Of a DNA stretch of 64,000 nt, positions 19,630-29,641 are shown one piece after another; the first letter of the stretch is position 1, and every line of letters begins with the position of its first letter. The position numbers were made by a program, and so were the translations under genes. The notes under the pieces are model-generated. The model was not told the DNA's origin. It worked only from the letters and a program-made list of their open reading frames with translations, and did no database searches. This stretch comes from CAWDDA01 sp963813345 (GTDB lineage Bacteria; Acidobacteriota; Blastocatellia; RBC074). Location of the stretch: positions 1 through 64,000 of the forward strand of contig CAWEYR010000029.1 of NCBI GenBank assembly GCA_963813345.1, given 5' to 3'.

Positions 19630-20934
19630 ATGAAACGAGCAATCGGATGTCTGCTATTCGCGTTGTGCATCTTTGGGCCCGCCCTTGCCGAAGACTGGCC
19701 TGAGTGGCGTGGCAAAGGCCGAACTGGTATCTGGACCGAGACCGGAATCCTCGAAAAGTTTCCGGAGAAGGGACTGACAATCGTCTGGCGCAACCCTCTG
19801 CGCGGCGGGTTCGCCGGGCCCGCTGTTGCTGCTGGACGCGTGTATGTGACTGACTTCGTCGCCGTCTGTGGGATTGAAAGGCAAAGAACGCGCACTTTGC
19901 CTTGACGAGGGGTCCGGCAAAATCATTTGGACTCGCGAATGGGACGCGGACTACAAGGGCATCAGCTATGCTATCGGGCCGCGCGCAACGCCGACTGTCG
20001 ATGGTGACCGCGTTTACATCGTGGGAGCCAGCGGAGTGTTGCTCTGCCTCGACGCTCGTACCGGCAGCGTGATCTGGCAAAAAGATTACGTGAAGGACTA
20101 TGGGATGCAGATGCCGGTCTGGGGAATCTCCGAGCGCGCCGCTCGTTGACGGAGATCGCCTGATCGCCATTGTTGGTGGTCAACCGGACGCGAAGGTGAT
20201 GGCGTTCGACAAAATGACTGGCAAGGAAATCTGGCGGGCGCTCCCATCGGATTCAGAACAGGGTTACAGCCAACCGATAATCGTCGTGGCCGGTGGAATC
20301 CGGCAATTGATCTACTGGCATCCAACGGCGGTGGTTTCACTCGATCCGGCGACTGGAAAGATCAACTGGCAACAGTCTTTCCGAAGCAATTTGAACGTGA
20401 CGCTTGCGACCCCCGTCTTTAGCGGTTCGCGGCTCCTCGTATCAACTTTCTATAACGGTTCGATGTTGCTGGATCTTGCGAGAGACGAACGCCCCTGTAC
20501 TGTGGAAGGGCAAAAGCTCCAGCGAGATCAACACTGATGGCCTGCACGCTGTGGTCAACACGCCGGTGATCGATGGAGACTATATTTATGGTATCTGCAG
20601 CTACGGCCAGTTCCGGTGTCTAAACTTGAAGACCGGAGAGCGTGTCTGGGAGACGATGGAAGTGACGAAGGAGAAGGCACGCTGGGCGTCGGGATTTATC
20701 GTGCGGAATCACGATCGTTACTTCATCAACAATGATCGCGGTGAGTTGATCATCGCGAAACTTTCTTCACAGGGATATCAGGAGATCAGCAGAACCCAAC
20801 TGATCAAGCCTACGTCAAATCCTGGAAACCGGCGCGAGTTGGGCGTAGTGAACTGGTCACATCCAGCGTACGCAAATCGACGGATCGTAGCGCGGAATGA
20901 CGAAGAGATTATTTCCGCCTCGCTCGCGAAGTAG
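19630..20934 (+). CDS. Secreted PQQ-like beta-propeller protein (frameshifted)
   Basis: Signal peptide MKRAIGCLLFALCIFGPALA, then DWPEWRGKGRTGIWTETG, the usual opening of secreted PQQ-like propeller proteins. Repeating blades follow: PAVAAGRVYVTDF, ALCLDEGSGKIIWTREW, RVYIVGASGVLLCLDARTGSVIWQKDY, KVMAFDKMTGKEIWRALPSD, AVVSLDPATGKINWQQSF, RCLNLKTGERVWETME. Each ends in the conserved Ala/Leu-D-x-x-T/S-G-x-x-x-W motif. Frame segments are 19630-19870, 19870-20130, 20130-20480 and 20480-20934. It lacks the catalytic Ca/PQQ residues one would need to call a dehydrogenase, so it is probably a binding or scaffold propeller. About 430 residues. Confidence 0.75.
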
Positions 20935-20963
20935 CGAGGTTCGCGCCTACAAGTGAGAGTTGC

Positions 20964-23558
20964 ATGGTGAGCACACGCATTCGGCTCATTTTGATCATCA
21001 GCTTCTTCGCCTTGATGCTGAGCTACGGTGTGGCGGGTCTTTACCTTGACCTTGCCAATTTCGGCAGCCTGGATGGATGGCGGGGTTCGGGATCGTATGG
21101 CGAATACTACATTACCGAGGCAGATCCGCAGGGTCCGGCTAAAGAGCTTCGACCCGGTGACCGAATTCTGGCGATCAACGGAGTAAGCGTTGCGGATGAT
21201 CCTCGCGGGTTGGGGCTTAGCAACCGAGTGCCCGCGGGGACGTCGTACACGATGACAGTGCGGCGCGGTGGACAGGAGCTCACGTTCAACCTTCAAACCG
21301 TACCGCGACCTCCTGCACCGTTTCCCTGGTCGCGGCTCGTACCCCTGGCATTCTGGCTGACAGGGCTGCTTGTGTTTCTTCTCAAACCCGCCGACCGGCA
21401 GGCTACATTACTTGCGTTGATGCTGGGCAGTTTCTCAGGACTGCTTGGCGGCGGCGTGTCGACCGACAATTTGCCCGATTGGTTGGCTCTGTTGGTCGGG
21501 TTGGCGCGTATCGGCGGGTTCGTATCGTTGCCGATACTGCTGCATCTTTTTCTGATCTTTCCACATCAATCACCGATACTAAGGCGCTGGCCGTCGTTGA
21601 CCAGGTGGCTCTATGCGCCGCTGGTGTTTGTCTTACCGTTTTTCGGACTTGGCCGCTTACCGATTCAGTGGACGCAACGCATCTTCGAGTGGCCACCGAT
21701 GCGCTGGATCGCGGAACACGGCCTTTACCATCTGGCGATGCTCAGCTTGCTCGGGTACCTCTTTGCTGCATTGCTCTCCTTATGGCTGAGCTACCGCACA
21801 GCGGATGTAGCCGGTCGGCGGCGGTTACGGTTCGTAATGTGGGGCAGCCTTCTCGGCTTTGGCAGCCTGTTCCTGATCATCGTAATGGAGTTCGCGAACG
21901 CCCAACAAAGTCACCAGACAATCTGGAAATGGCTGCAGTTCTCTACCATCTTTACACTTCCGCTAGTGCCCCTCAGCTTCGCCTACGCCATCATCCGCCA
22001 TCGTGTCATTCCAATCTCCCTGATGATTCGGCGCAGTGTGCGTTACCTGCTCGTATCGCGCGGTTCGGTGATTTTGGAAGGCTTGATTGTTGCAATAATC
22101 GTGATCTCGTTGTTGTCGCTCCTGTTCAGGTATCTGCGTCCGTCCGGCTTGACTGTCGGCATTGTCTCCGCCGCCACCGGGATACTCGCGTGGCAGCTAG
22201 AGCGTTGGCTGCACAGACGTTTTCTCGCGCCCATTATTGACCGAAAGTTTTTCAGGCAGGCGTATGATGCGCAACACATCCTGTCGGAATTGACAGAATC
22301 GTTGCGCACTACAACAGACATTCCTCATCTGCTCGAGATGGTAGCCAACAAGGTGCAATCGGCGTTGCAGACCGAAAGCGTCTCGATCTTCTTACGTGAT
22401 GAGCCAACGGGTGATTACCGTAACGCCTACAATTGCGAGTACAGCGTGGCTGACCGGCGCGTGCTCAATCGTGAACGCGCCAACCGTTTGCCACACCACG
22501 CAGCAACGCTCGCACGGATAGCCGCGACAGGAAACCCGCTCGAATTGGACGGCAACGATCCGGAATTTGATTTGGCGGTCACCAATGGGCATTCGCAACT
22601 GACTGAAGAAGAGCGGCAAACATTGCTCGACCCCAGGTCCGTTCTGCTATTGCCACTCAAGACTAAAAACGAGCTGTCTGGCGTGCTTGCGCTCGGTTCC
22701 CGGCTGGGCGATCTGCCCTTCTCTGGTGAAGACAAGCGTTTGTTGCAATCGGTCGCTGCGTCGGCGTCGCTCGCGCTCGAGAATGCGCAATTGATAGAGC
22801 GCATGCTGACTGAAGCTCGGCGCCACCAGGAGATCGCAGCCGAAAACGAACAACAGGCAAAAGAGCTGGAGGGAGCGCGTCAATTGCAGCTCTCGATGTT
22901 GCCGAAATCCGTGCCGCAATTGCCGCAGCTTGAAATCGATGCGCTGATGCAGACAGCGAGTGAAGTTGGCGGCGACTACTACGATTTTCACGTGGACGAG
23001 GATGGCACGCTGACCATCGCTATAGGGGATGCGACTGGCCACGGCTTGAAGGCCGGGACGATGGTCACGGCTACCAAGAGTTTATTCAATCATCTGGCCG
23101 CGCAGACTAACGTTGTTGAAACGCTGCACGACACCTCGCGCGCGTTGAAGCTGATGAATCTACGCTCGCTCTTCATGGCGCTGACGCTGGTGAAAGTGAA
23201 GGGGGACCGTTTGCATTGCAGCGTCGCCGGCATGCCCCCAATTCTGATATACCGCGCCGCCACCAAAACCATCGAAGAGGTTCCTCTGCATGGCGTGCCG
23301 CTCGGCGGTCTGGCTTATGCATACCACCATGCCGAGATCACGCTTGCGCCGAACGATGTGGTTTTGTTGATGAGCGATGGTCTGCCTGAACGATTCAACC
23401 CGGCTTCCGAGCTCTTCGAATACGAACGCACGAAAGCGGCGTTGAGTGCATACGCGTACGCCGGGCCGCGCGCAATTATCGAGGGTTTGGTAAGAGCGAG
23501 CGATGAGTGGGCTGAGGGCAGACCGCTGAATGATCGATCTCACCCTCGTAGTGTCTAA
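20964..23558 (+). CDS. PDZ-7TM-GAF-PP2C (SpoIIE-type) membrane phosphatase
   Basis: 864 residues. An N-terminal membrane helix is followed by a periplasmic PDZ-like domain (residues about 40-115: LRPGDRILAINGVSV, TMTVRRGGQELTF). About eight further hydrophobic segments run to residue 415. A GAF domain follows (about 430-620; LLEMVANKVQSALQTESVSIFLRD, SGVLALGSR), a coiled coil (about 620-645), and a SpoIIE/PP2C phosphatase domain with the metal motifs GGDYYDF, IGDATGHGLKAG and LLMSDGLPE. It is predicted to dephosphorylate an anti-sigma-factor antagonist or similar phosphoprotein in response to an envelope or ligand signal. One extra base near 23533 appears to destroy the final DDLTLVV motif; correcting it would extend the protein through repeat D1 to TAG 23686-23688. 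Confidence 0.8.
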   Translation: MVSTRIRLILIISFFALMLSYGVAGLYLDLANFGSLDGWRGSGSYGEYYITEADPQGPAKELRPGDRILAINGVSVADDPRGLGLSNRVPAGTSYTMTVRRGGQELTFNLQTVPRPPAPFPWSRLVPLAFWLTGLLVFLLKPADRQATLLALMLGSFSGLLGGGVSTDNLPDWLALLVGLARIGGFVSLPILLHLFLIFPHQSPILRRWPSLTRWLYAPLVFVLPFFGLGRLPIQWTQRIFEWPPMRWIAEHGLYHLAMLSLLGYLFAALLSLWLSYRTADVAGRRRLRFVMWGSLLGFGSLFLIIVMEFANAQQSHQTIWKWLQFSTIFTLPLVPLSFAYAIIRHRVIPISLMIRRSVRYLLVSRGSVILEGLIVAIIVISLLSLLFRYLRPSGLTVGIVSAATGILAWQLERWLHRRFLAPIIDRKFFRQAYDAQHILSELTESLRTTTDIPHLLEMVANKVQSALQTESVSIFLRDEPTGDYRNAYNCEYSVADRRVLNRERANRLPHHAATLARIAATGNPLELDGNDPEFDLAVTNGHSQLTEEERQTLLDPRSVLLLPLKTKNELSGVLALGSRLGDLPFSGEDKRLLQSVAASASLALENAQLIERMLTEARRHQEIAAENEQQAKELEGARQLQLSMLPKSVPQLPQLEIDALMQTASEVGGDYYDFHVDEDGTLTIAIGDATGHGLKAGTMVTATKSLFNHLAAQTNVVETLHDTSRALKLMNLRSLFMALTLVKVKGDRLHCSVAGMPPILIYRAATKTIEEVPLHGVPLGGLAYAYHHAEITLAPNDVVLLMSDGLPERFNPASELFEYERTKAALSAYAYAGPRAIIEGLVRASDEWAEGRPLNDRSHPRSV

Positions 23559-23580
23559 AGCGTCCGTGGAGACGCGGCCA

Positions 23581-23675
23581 CCCGGGGAGCGCCAGGCTCC
23601 AGCCTGGCGCGTGGAGTGTAATCCAAAGACGTCGGTCTCGATGACGCGCCAGGCTGGAGCCTGGCGACTCCCGGG
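23581..23675. repeat. Palindromic repeat, family D (D1)
   Basis: The left arm (23581-23610) is CCCGGGGAGCGCCAGGCTCC plus AGCCTGGCGC. The right arm (23646-23675) is its complement. Each arm also folds alone as GCGCCAGGCT-CC-AGCCTGGCGC. It lies between convergent genes: the PP2C phosphatase (+) and the Oar-like receptor (-), whose stop is at 23685-23687. Confidence 0.85.
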
Positions 23676-23684
23676 CGCATCACT

Positions 23685-26600
23685 CTAGAAATTCAGCTTC
23701 AATGCGAACTGGATGATTCGCGGATTTACCGACGTCGAAGAGATCACGCCAAACGTCGGGTTCGACGCATTGCTGTCGGGGTTGCTGAATTGCGCGTGGT
23801 TGAAAGCATTGAAAAACTCCGTGCGGAATTCTATGTTGCCGCCTTCACCCAATAGACGAAACGGCGTCCGCTTGATAATTGCGATGTCATAGTTGTTCTG
23901 GCCCGGGCCAGTTGCGATGCCGACGCCGCTGTTGCCAAAATTGGTGGCTACGCCATCGTCTCCAATCACCGGCCAGACTGGCGCGCCGCCCGTCGCGGTC
24001 AGTCCATTAATACAGGTCCTGTTGAAGTAGCCTCCCAGTCTGCTTCGGATCTCGCCGGAGGTAACCAGATCGGCATGCGTGCAACCGGGAGCAAGCTGGG
24101 CCCGGTCACCCGCAATTCCAAAGACATTGTTCGCGTTGTTGCCGAAGATGGACAACGGCAGGCCCGACTGGATTGTAGTGACTCCGGCAACCGACCAGCC
24201 ACCGAGCACGCCGTTCACAAAGCCGTTGAATCGCTTCGGGCTGGGCAGTTGATAGACATAGCTCAGTGTGAACCGATGTTCGCGATTAGCGGAGACGTCG
24301 CGGCCATAATTTGCCCGGCGGTCATTCTGATTTCCGGAGAAGAGAACCCGCTGGCATCAGTGATAAATGCGTCATTATGAGCATGCGCGAACGTATAGGC
24401 AGCCAGGAACTGCAGCCCACTGCTGAGCCGCTTGGTGACGCTCACTTCCAGCCCGTTGTACCAGGAGTTTCCCGATGAGTCGACATCCTGAAGCCCGATC
24501 GGGGAAAAGCCGAGGATGGGCACGCGCTGCGTAATATTCGCCCGTGTATTGGTCGTCACTCCGCGAATCGGATTCGACGCACTCGCCAGCCGCGCCTGAT
24601 TCAGTGTATGGCGAAAGATCTGATGAGTGCCGCGCGAGCCGACGTAGCCGACCTCCAGCAGGAAATCGCGCCCCAGGTCCGTCTGGAGGTTCAGACTGTA
24701 CTGCTGCGTGATCGGAGGCCGGTAATCCGGATCGATCAGCGTCAGACTCAGCTGAGTCGTTGGCGAATAGGGGATGAACGAGGGTAATGCCGGTTCCGGG
24801 AGGAACGGGTTAGCGAAACTGAGATTCGGCGCGAGAACCAATTGACGAAGCGACGCGAAAGGCTGACCGGTTGCAAGCTGGAGAAATGCCTGCCCGGTCG
24901 CGCGCGTATAGTAAATCCCATATCCGCCACGCAGAACCATCCGGTCCGTAAAGGGGAGTCCCCAGGCAAAGCCGATGCGCGGTCCGAGGTTGTTTTGCCC
25001 TTCCCCCCGAATGCCGAAACGATTATCCAACTGCGTCACGCCCGGCGGCACGGTTGCCGGAAAGTTCTCGGAGACGAGGTAGCCTGCAAGTGTCCCGGCG
25101 GCAGGCGGATTGGGATTCGCCAGTGCTATGTCGAACCCGGTATTTCTGCCTTCGGTATCGGCCAGGTGACCTAGCCGCTCGTAGCGTAGACCAAGGTTCA
25201 AGGTCAGCTTTGGCGTCAGTTTGAAATCGTCCTGGATATACGCATTCGCATCGTGGACTATCCACTCGCGATCGAGATCGCCGGGTATATCGATCGAGAT
25301 GAAAACGTTGCTGAACGGTGTGCCGTTACCACCCGATGCCACCGGCCCGCCAGGCAGGCCCAACAAGAAGTCAGGCCAGCTGGCGAAGATCAGCCCTCCG
25401 AAAAAGGTGAAGTCTTCTTCGGCGTTCTTTGAGCGCGTGAAACCTCCGCCGAACCGAAGATTGTGCCGCCCGCGAACATAGGTGAGCGAGTCCTGGAAAG
25501 TGTAATGACTCTGTAGAACCCGAACGCTCTGGCCGTTTCCACCCGTCGCCAGTGAACCCGAGACGCCAATCACCGGAAACATGTTGGCAACTGGTGGCGC
25601 CGTAACTCCGATATCCGAAAACTTGAAGATCTCCTGCTGAAGGTTGCTGACATCTATGCTGTGGTACCCGAAGTCTATCTGGTTTACGAGGGTAGAACTG
25701 ATCGTATAGGTGTGGCTCACCGAAAGGTTTCGGAAAGTATTGGGAATAAGATAGGGGAAGCCCGGGACGACGGGGGCTCCAGTTTGCGAGCCTGGAAACG
25801 GTTGAATCAGCTCACTGTCGCCACTGTAAAACCTGCCAGAGAATTTGCTCCTGGCCGTGTGCAGAAAGTCCAAATTCACGAGGAACTGGTCTTCGTCGAA
25901 CTTGCCCGGCACACTAAACGCAGAAAACCCACGCCGGGCGAAAGGCTGGGCGGGGTTGATTGTTTGCGGATTTGGAATGACAAACTGCCCATCCGGGTGT
26001 TTGAGGTTGAGCAGCGCCAACGCCGGAGCACTGATATTCGATCCGTCAGCTGCAATTGGGACTCCGCCGAAAGCGCCAATCTGGCCGGCAAACATCGCGC
26101 CGAGTGTCGCCCGCGAGCGGTCATTGGTGAAAGCCGGCGAGAAGATGTTGCTCGTTGCGCCTCCACTCACTCCGTTGCGTTGACGCGTGCCCTGGTAGGA
26201 GCCGAAGAACATCAACTTGTCTTTCCATGCCGGACCGCCCAAAGTGAAGCCGAACTGGTTCTGCTTCAAAACGCCTCTTGGCTGACGGGCGCTGTTGCGA
26301 AAGAAATCGTTGGCGTTCAAAACATCGTTGCGGAAGAACTCGAAGACGGTACCGTGAAAATCGTTCGTACCACTCCGGGTGACGACATTTACGTTCGCGC
26401 CTGCATTACGGCCAAACGAGGAATCGTACTGGCCCGTCTGTACTTTGAATTGCTCAATCGTATCCGGATTCGGAACAGCTACCCCGCCGCTGAAAGAGCC
26501 GCTTGCCTGCAGATCGTTGATCGGCAGCCCATTCATCTGAAAGTTGTTGTCGCGGCCAAACCCGCCTTGCGCGCGGAAATTTCCTCCAGACTCTCCACCG

Positions 26601-27151
26601 CTTCCCCGGCCGAGCGCGTCGCTTCTGGTCACTCCGGCGGCAATACCCGGAGAGAGGGTGACGATCTGCGTGTAGTTGCGCGAGACTAGTGGCAGGTTCG
26701 AAACCAACACTTGATCCGCGACGCGCCCAAGCGCAGTGGATTCGGTTTGCAGCAGTTGCGCGTCGGCGGTGACCGTGACGGTCTCCTGCAGCGCGCCCGG
26801 TTCGAGCTGGACATCCAGCTTCGCGGTCTCGGTGACGTTGATCCGCAGTCCTGACTTGATCGACTGTTTGAAGCCGGTCCCTGAGAATTCGACGCGGTAG
26901 GCGCCAGGCAACAGCAATGGCACCACGTAAATCCCACTCGACTGCGAGACCACTGATCGCGCCTCGCCCGTTGCCTCGTTGGTCACCTTAACCTGGACAC
27001 CCTGTACCACTGCTCCCGTGGCGTCGGTGACGGTGCCAGTCAGCGCGCCAGTGCTGGCTGTCTGTGCCGACGCGAGGACAGCAAAACTCAACAGCAGCCC
27101 AACACACACCACAGTGAACCGCCTGTCAACAGTCAAGCCCATCAGCTTCAT
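23685..27151 (-). CDS. Oar-like TonB-dependent outer-membrane receptor (one frameshift)
   Basis: About 1155 residues. ATG at 27151 is preceded by a strong GAGGAGG site (near 27160). Signal peptide FTVVCVGLLLSFAVLASAQ. Residues about 32-125 are a carboxypeptidase-regulatory-like beta sandwich (GALTGTVTDATGAVVQGVQVKVTNEATGE, GIYVVPLLLPGAYRVEFSGTGFK). The plug domain follows (RNYTQIVTLSPGI, NNFQMNGLPINDLQ, YDSSFGRNAGANVNVVTRSGTNDFHG), then a long beta barrel. A frame change near 24330 is followed by the C-terminal barrel (REHRFTLSYVYQLP ... IIQFALKLNF), ending in the terminal Phe usual for outer-membrane proteins. This class is expanded in Acidobacteriota and imports large or complex nutrients with TonB energy. 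Substrate is unknown; no partner SusD-like gene is adjacent. Confidence 0.9.
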
Positions 27152-27427
27152 TGCGCATACCTCCTCAGGATTACCTGCCGGCTAAATTAGTGCTTGAAAA
27201 ATCTGGGTCGGCCTGGAGCGTGAGCGTGGGCTCTTCGTCCAACAAGACCCTTTTTCCGGGTCATCATTGGATCCAAAGCGATGCTCAACCGTTGCCAGGT
27301 ATCGGTGACTGCTCAATCATCCCAGTGTCACCAATCGTGGTGGTCGGCTAGCGTGGCCAATGTATATATCAGACGTTGCATACGGTCAATACAACATGCG
27401 TGTTTGCGCTCGGCGCGTTACTCGATC
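27152..27427. other. Intergenic region upstream of the Oar-like receptor
   Basis: 276 bases with no open coding frame I can support and none of the repeat families. Next to the receptor start is its ribosome-binding site (GAGGAGG on the minus strand). A short GACCC-GGGTC hairpin around 27247-27265 is flanked by a T run and might be a weak terminator for the opposite strand. No clear promoter boxes were found. Confidence 0.4.
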
Positions 27428-28132
27428 TCACGCCCTGACCTGCTTTTGCCTCAAGTGAACTCGCAAGAGAAAAGCTGCGAGAATCGGTATCAGCAACAGT
27501 GAGATGATCGCAGCGCTATTTCCTTCAGCGACTCTGCGGCTCCAGAGCGACACGAAATCATCCACCAGCATTGGCCGCACGAGACCAAGTCCGATAGTCA
27601 GAACGACCGCTGGAATATACGGTTTGAAGGACATCTCGGTAAGAGCGCATCGCCCCGCACCAATGAAGGTTTGCCACGTGAGCAGCGTGTACAGGCCTGA
27701 GATTACACCTGCGATCGTAGTACCCGGCAACGGTCGCTCGACATGCAGTCCAGTCTGTTGCTCAAACGCTCCGGCCACGAGGGAAGCCCCGACGGGGCTA
27801 AGGATCAATGCAGCCACCGTAGCCGTCGCCATTACGGCAGTTGCGTGAAACATCAAATGAAGTATCGAGCTCCCCTCAGACCATAGCCATATCGCAACCG
27901 CCGTTATGAAAAAGCCAGGCATATAGAGTGGCCAGCCGCCGGCCATTCCATGCCTCCAGCTTGCTGAGAATTCCAGTGCAGAACGAACCGGGTCGATACC
28001 GGACCCCGCGGCGACGTGGCCTGCCCGTGCTGCGAGTTCGAGCCCCTCGGCTGAGAAGAACATCCAAAGAAAGAATGCATCCGCTATGAACAGCGCAAGC
28101 GTCGCTGGTTTTCGCTGTCGTCCTGGTCCCAT
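27428..28132 (-). CDS. Polytopic membrane protein of unknown family
   Basis: Start chosen at ATG 28132 because it lies one base after the UbiA stop (TGAGATG), which implies translational coupling; the frame is open further upstream inside the UbiA gene. 234 residues with about five or six hydrophobic segments (LALFIADAFFLWMFFSAEGLEL, GFFITAVAIWLWSEGSS, TAVMATATVAALILSPVGASLVAG, YIPAVVLTIGLGLVRPMLVDDFVSLW, AAIISLLLIPILAAFLLRVHLR). No family recognised. It is the third gene of a tight operon with the four-repeat Cys/His protein and the UbiA prenyltransferase, so it may use, protect or transport the prenylated product. The tail is basic (HLRQKQVRA). Confidence 0.6.
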   Translation of the reverse strand: MGPGRQRKPATLALFIADAFFLWMFFSAEGLELAARAGHVAAGSGIDPVRSALEFSASWRHGMAGGWPLYMPGFFITAVAIWLWSEGSSILHLMFHATAVMATATVAALILSPVGASLVAGAFEQQTGLHVERPLPGTTIAGVISGLYTLLTWQTFIGAGRCALTEMSFKPYIPAVVLTIGLGLVRPMLVDDFVSLWSRRVAEGNSAAIISLLLIPILAAFLLRVHLRQKQVRA

Positions 28133-28133
28133 C

Positions 28134-28907
28134 TCACTTCGTCCATAATTTTGCGAGTGCCGATTTGAGTGGAGAGAACAATTCAAAACCGAACACAAGC
28201 ACCGAGTAGAATGCGAGCACCGAGCGATAGATTATCGGCGGAATCGACTCATCCAGAGTCGCGATCAGGACGATCGCAGCAAAGCTCGCCAACCTCATGC
28301 CGAACAAGCTCCAGACTGAGTAGCACTCGAGTACTCTCCTCGCTCGCCATCCATCGAGATTTCTTTCCACACATCTGCGCGTCACTGCAGCTCCAAACGC
28401 CAGCAGGAAGAGTGCAAGCAGGAGAGCCAGTGGAATCTGTCCCTCGACGAGTGAGACTCCCATGACAAAACGCAAAGGATGGGTCGCAGCGTTGACGACT
28501 ATTTCGATATACGCAATGTTCTTTGCAACCGTTGTGTATGCGAGGTTCAAAGCAATAAACGCAACAAAACATCGAAAAACATGCGTATTGAACAGAAACC
28601 AGGCACTTACCAGTCCCGCGCTTATCATTGTGAGCGCAAACACAACTGCTGAGCGCAAACGAATCTCACCTGATGGCAAAGGTCGATGACGCTTGAGCGG
28701 ATGATTGCGGTCGACTTCCAGGTCAACAATCGCGTTAAACGTGTAAATGCCGCCATAGAGCAGGACGTTAAAGCTCAGATAAAGTCCCGCCAGCAAGACA
28801 AGCAGCATAGTGTAGCCTGAGGGCTTCGCCGTGAGCAGCGCTCCCAGGGCTACACCTGCAAACGTTGCGTGGTAGTGAAAACGAATCAGCCTGAGATACG
28901 GACTCAT
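28134..28907 (-). CDS. UbiA-family prenyltransferase
   Basis: 257 residues. Start chosen at ATG 28907, two bases after the preceding stop (TAAATATG). The prenyl-diphosphate/Mg site is N58-A-I-V-D62-L-E-V-D66, followed by the family's conserved NHPLKRHRPLPSGEI. About eight or nine membrane helices follow (SAVVFALTMISAGLVSAWFLF, CFVAFIALNLAYTTVA, IPLALLLALFLLAFGAAVTRR). UbiA enzymes attach a polyprenyl chain to an aromatic ring or a sugar phosphate in the inner membrane. The ECYSVWSLFGMR stretch near residue 215 and the lack of quinone genes nearby leave the acceptor unknown. It lies between the Cys/His-repeat gene and a membrane protein in an operon with 1-2 base gaps. Confidence 0.85.
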   Translation of the reverse strand: MSPYLRLIRFHYHATFAGVALGALLTAKPSGYTMLLVLLAGLYLSFNVLLYGGIYTFNAIVDLEVDRNHPLKRHRPLPSGEIRLRSAVVFALTMISAGLVSAWFLFNTHVFRCFVAFIALNLAYTTVAKNIAYIEIVVNAATHPLRFVMGVSLVEGQIPLALLLALFLLAFGAAVTRRCVERNLDGWRARRVLECYSVWSLFGMRLASFAAIVLIATLDESIPPIIYRSVLAFYSVLVFGFELFSPLKSALAKLWTK

Positions 28908-28909
28908 AT

Positions 28910-29524
28910 TTAACTGTGAAAGCAGAACGTATGTCCGCAGACACGGCATCGGAATTCAGACCAGTTGCCACGTCGCTCTTTGAATGCAATGTAGTGTCCC
29001 CGGACGACGCATCCTGGCGGATGTCTGTACGTGGACAGGTCCTGAGCTTCAAGCAGAAACGAATGACCACAATCACAGGCGTATTCCGTCATGCCAGCCC
29101 TGTTCGCCACGCGATGAATCTTATGACCGTGAACAATACATAAGAAGCTCACCGGTTTATGAAAGGCGATGCTTGGCGCATAAGCGGAGGTTGCTCCATC
29201 AAAAAGGAGCGGATGGCCGCAATCTGTGCATATGAACTCGATGTGTCCGTCGCGATCATCGATTCGCAGATAATCGTGACCGAAGAAAAAGCACGAAAGG
29301 ATGTGACCAACGCGCGATTCCCGCATGTCTTCAGTCAGAATCTCTTCACCACACCGGCACTGCTGATGAACACGTGGTATCAATCCGGATTGGCCGGATT
29401 GGCCGGACTGAATATCGTGGCCTAATAGCGCACAGCGCGATTTCAACAAAACCGATCGAAAAGACTTTGAAAGTGACGAAGCCGAAGAAAGGACTGCCAG
29501 TACTGGCAGTGACTTCAATTGCAA
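28910..29524 (-). CDS. Four-repeat Cys/His (zinc-ribbon-like) protein
   Basis: 204 residues from a TTG start (start uncertain). Four copies of the pattern C-x4-H-x15-C-x(1-2)-C-G occur with a period of 43-51 residues: C31/H36/C56/C58, C78/H83/C99/C102, C129/H134/C150/C152 and C172/H177/C193/C196. The first and third use C-x-C, the second and fourth C-x2-C. In the first repeat the spacer is four residues longer because a 9-base unit is triplicated (29385-29411, encoding SGQSGQSG). Each unit probably binds one zinc. There is no recognisable catalytic domain, so a binding or scaffold role is likely. The gene is first in the operon with a UbiA prenyltransferase. I do not recognise the family. Confidence 0.65.
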   Translation of the reverse strand: MQLKSLPVLAVLSSASSLSKSFRSVLLKSRCALLGHDIQSGQSGQSGLIPRVHQQCRCGEEILTEDMRESRVGHILSCFFFGHDYLRIDDRDGHIEFICTDCGHPLLFDGATSAYAPSIAFHKPVSFLCIVHGHKIHRVANRAGMTEYACDCGHSFLLEAQDLSTYRHPPGCVVRGHYIAFKERRGNWSEFRCRVCGHTFCFHS

Positions 29525-29641
29525 TGCTGCCTCCCCTGGCTTGGGCAGGTGTTATGACCATCCGTCGCGTAGAGAAAAGATAACGCAGAGGACGCTGGGT
29601 GGACAAGGAGGGCGAACAGAAAACGCCTCAAGTCGTCGCAT

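Noticed and set aside
21479..22240. 253-residue plus-strand open frame
   Set aside because: Alternative frame inside the PP2C gene, whose frame has clear GAF and PP2C motifs.
25661..26689. 342-residue plus-strand open frame
   Set aside because: Antisense to the plug and barrel of the Oar-like receptor; no domain or ribosome-binding site.
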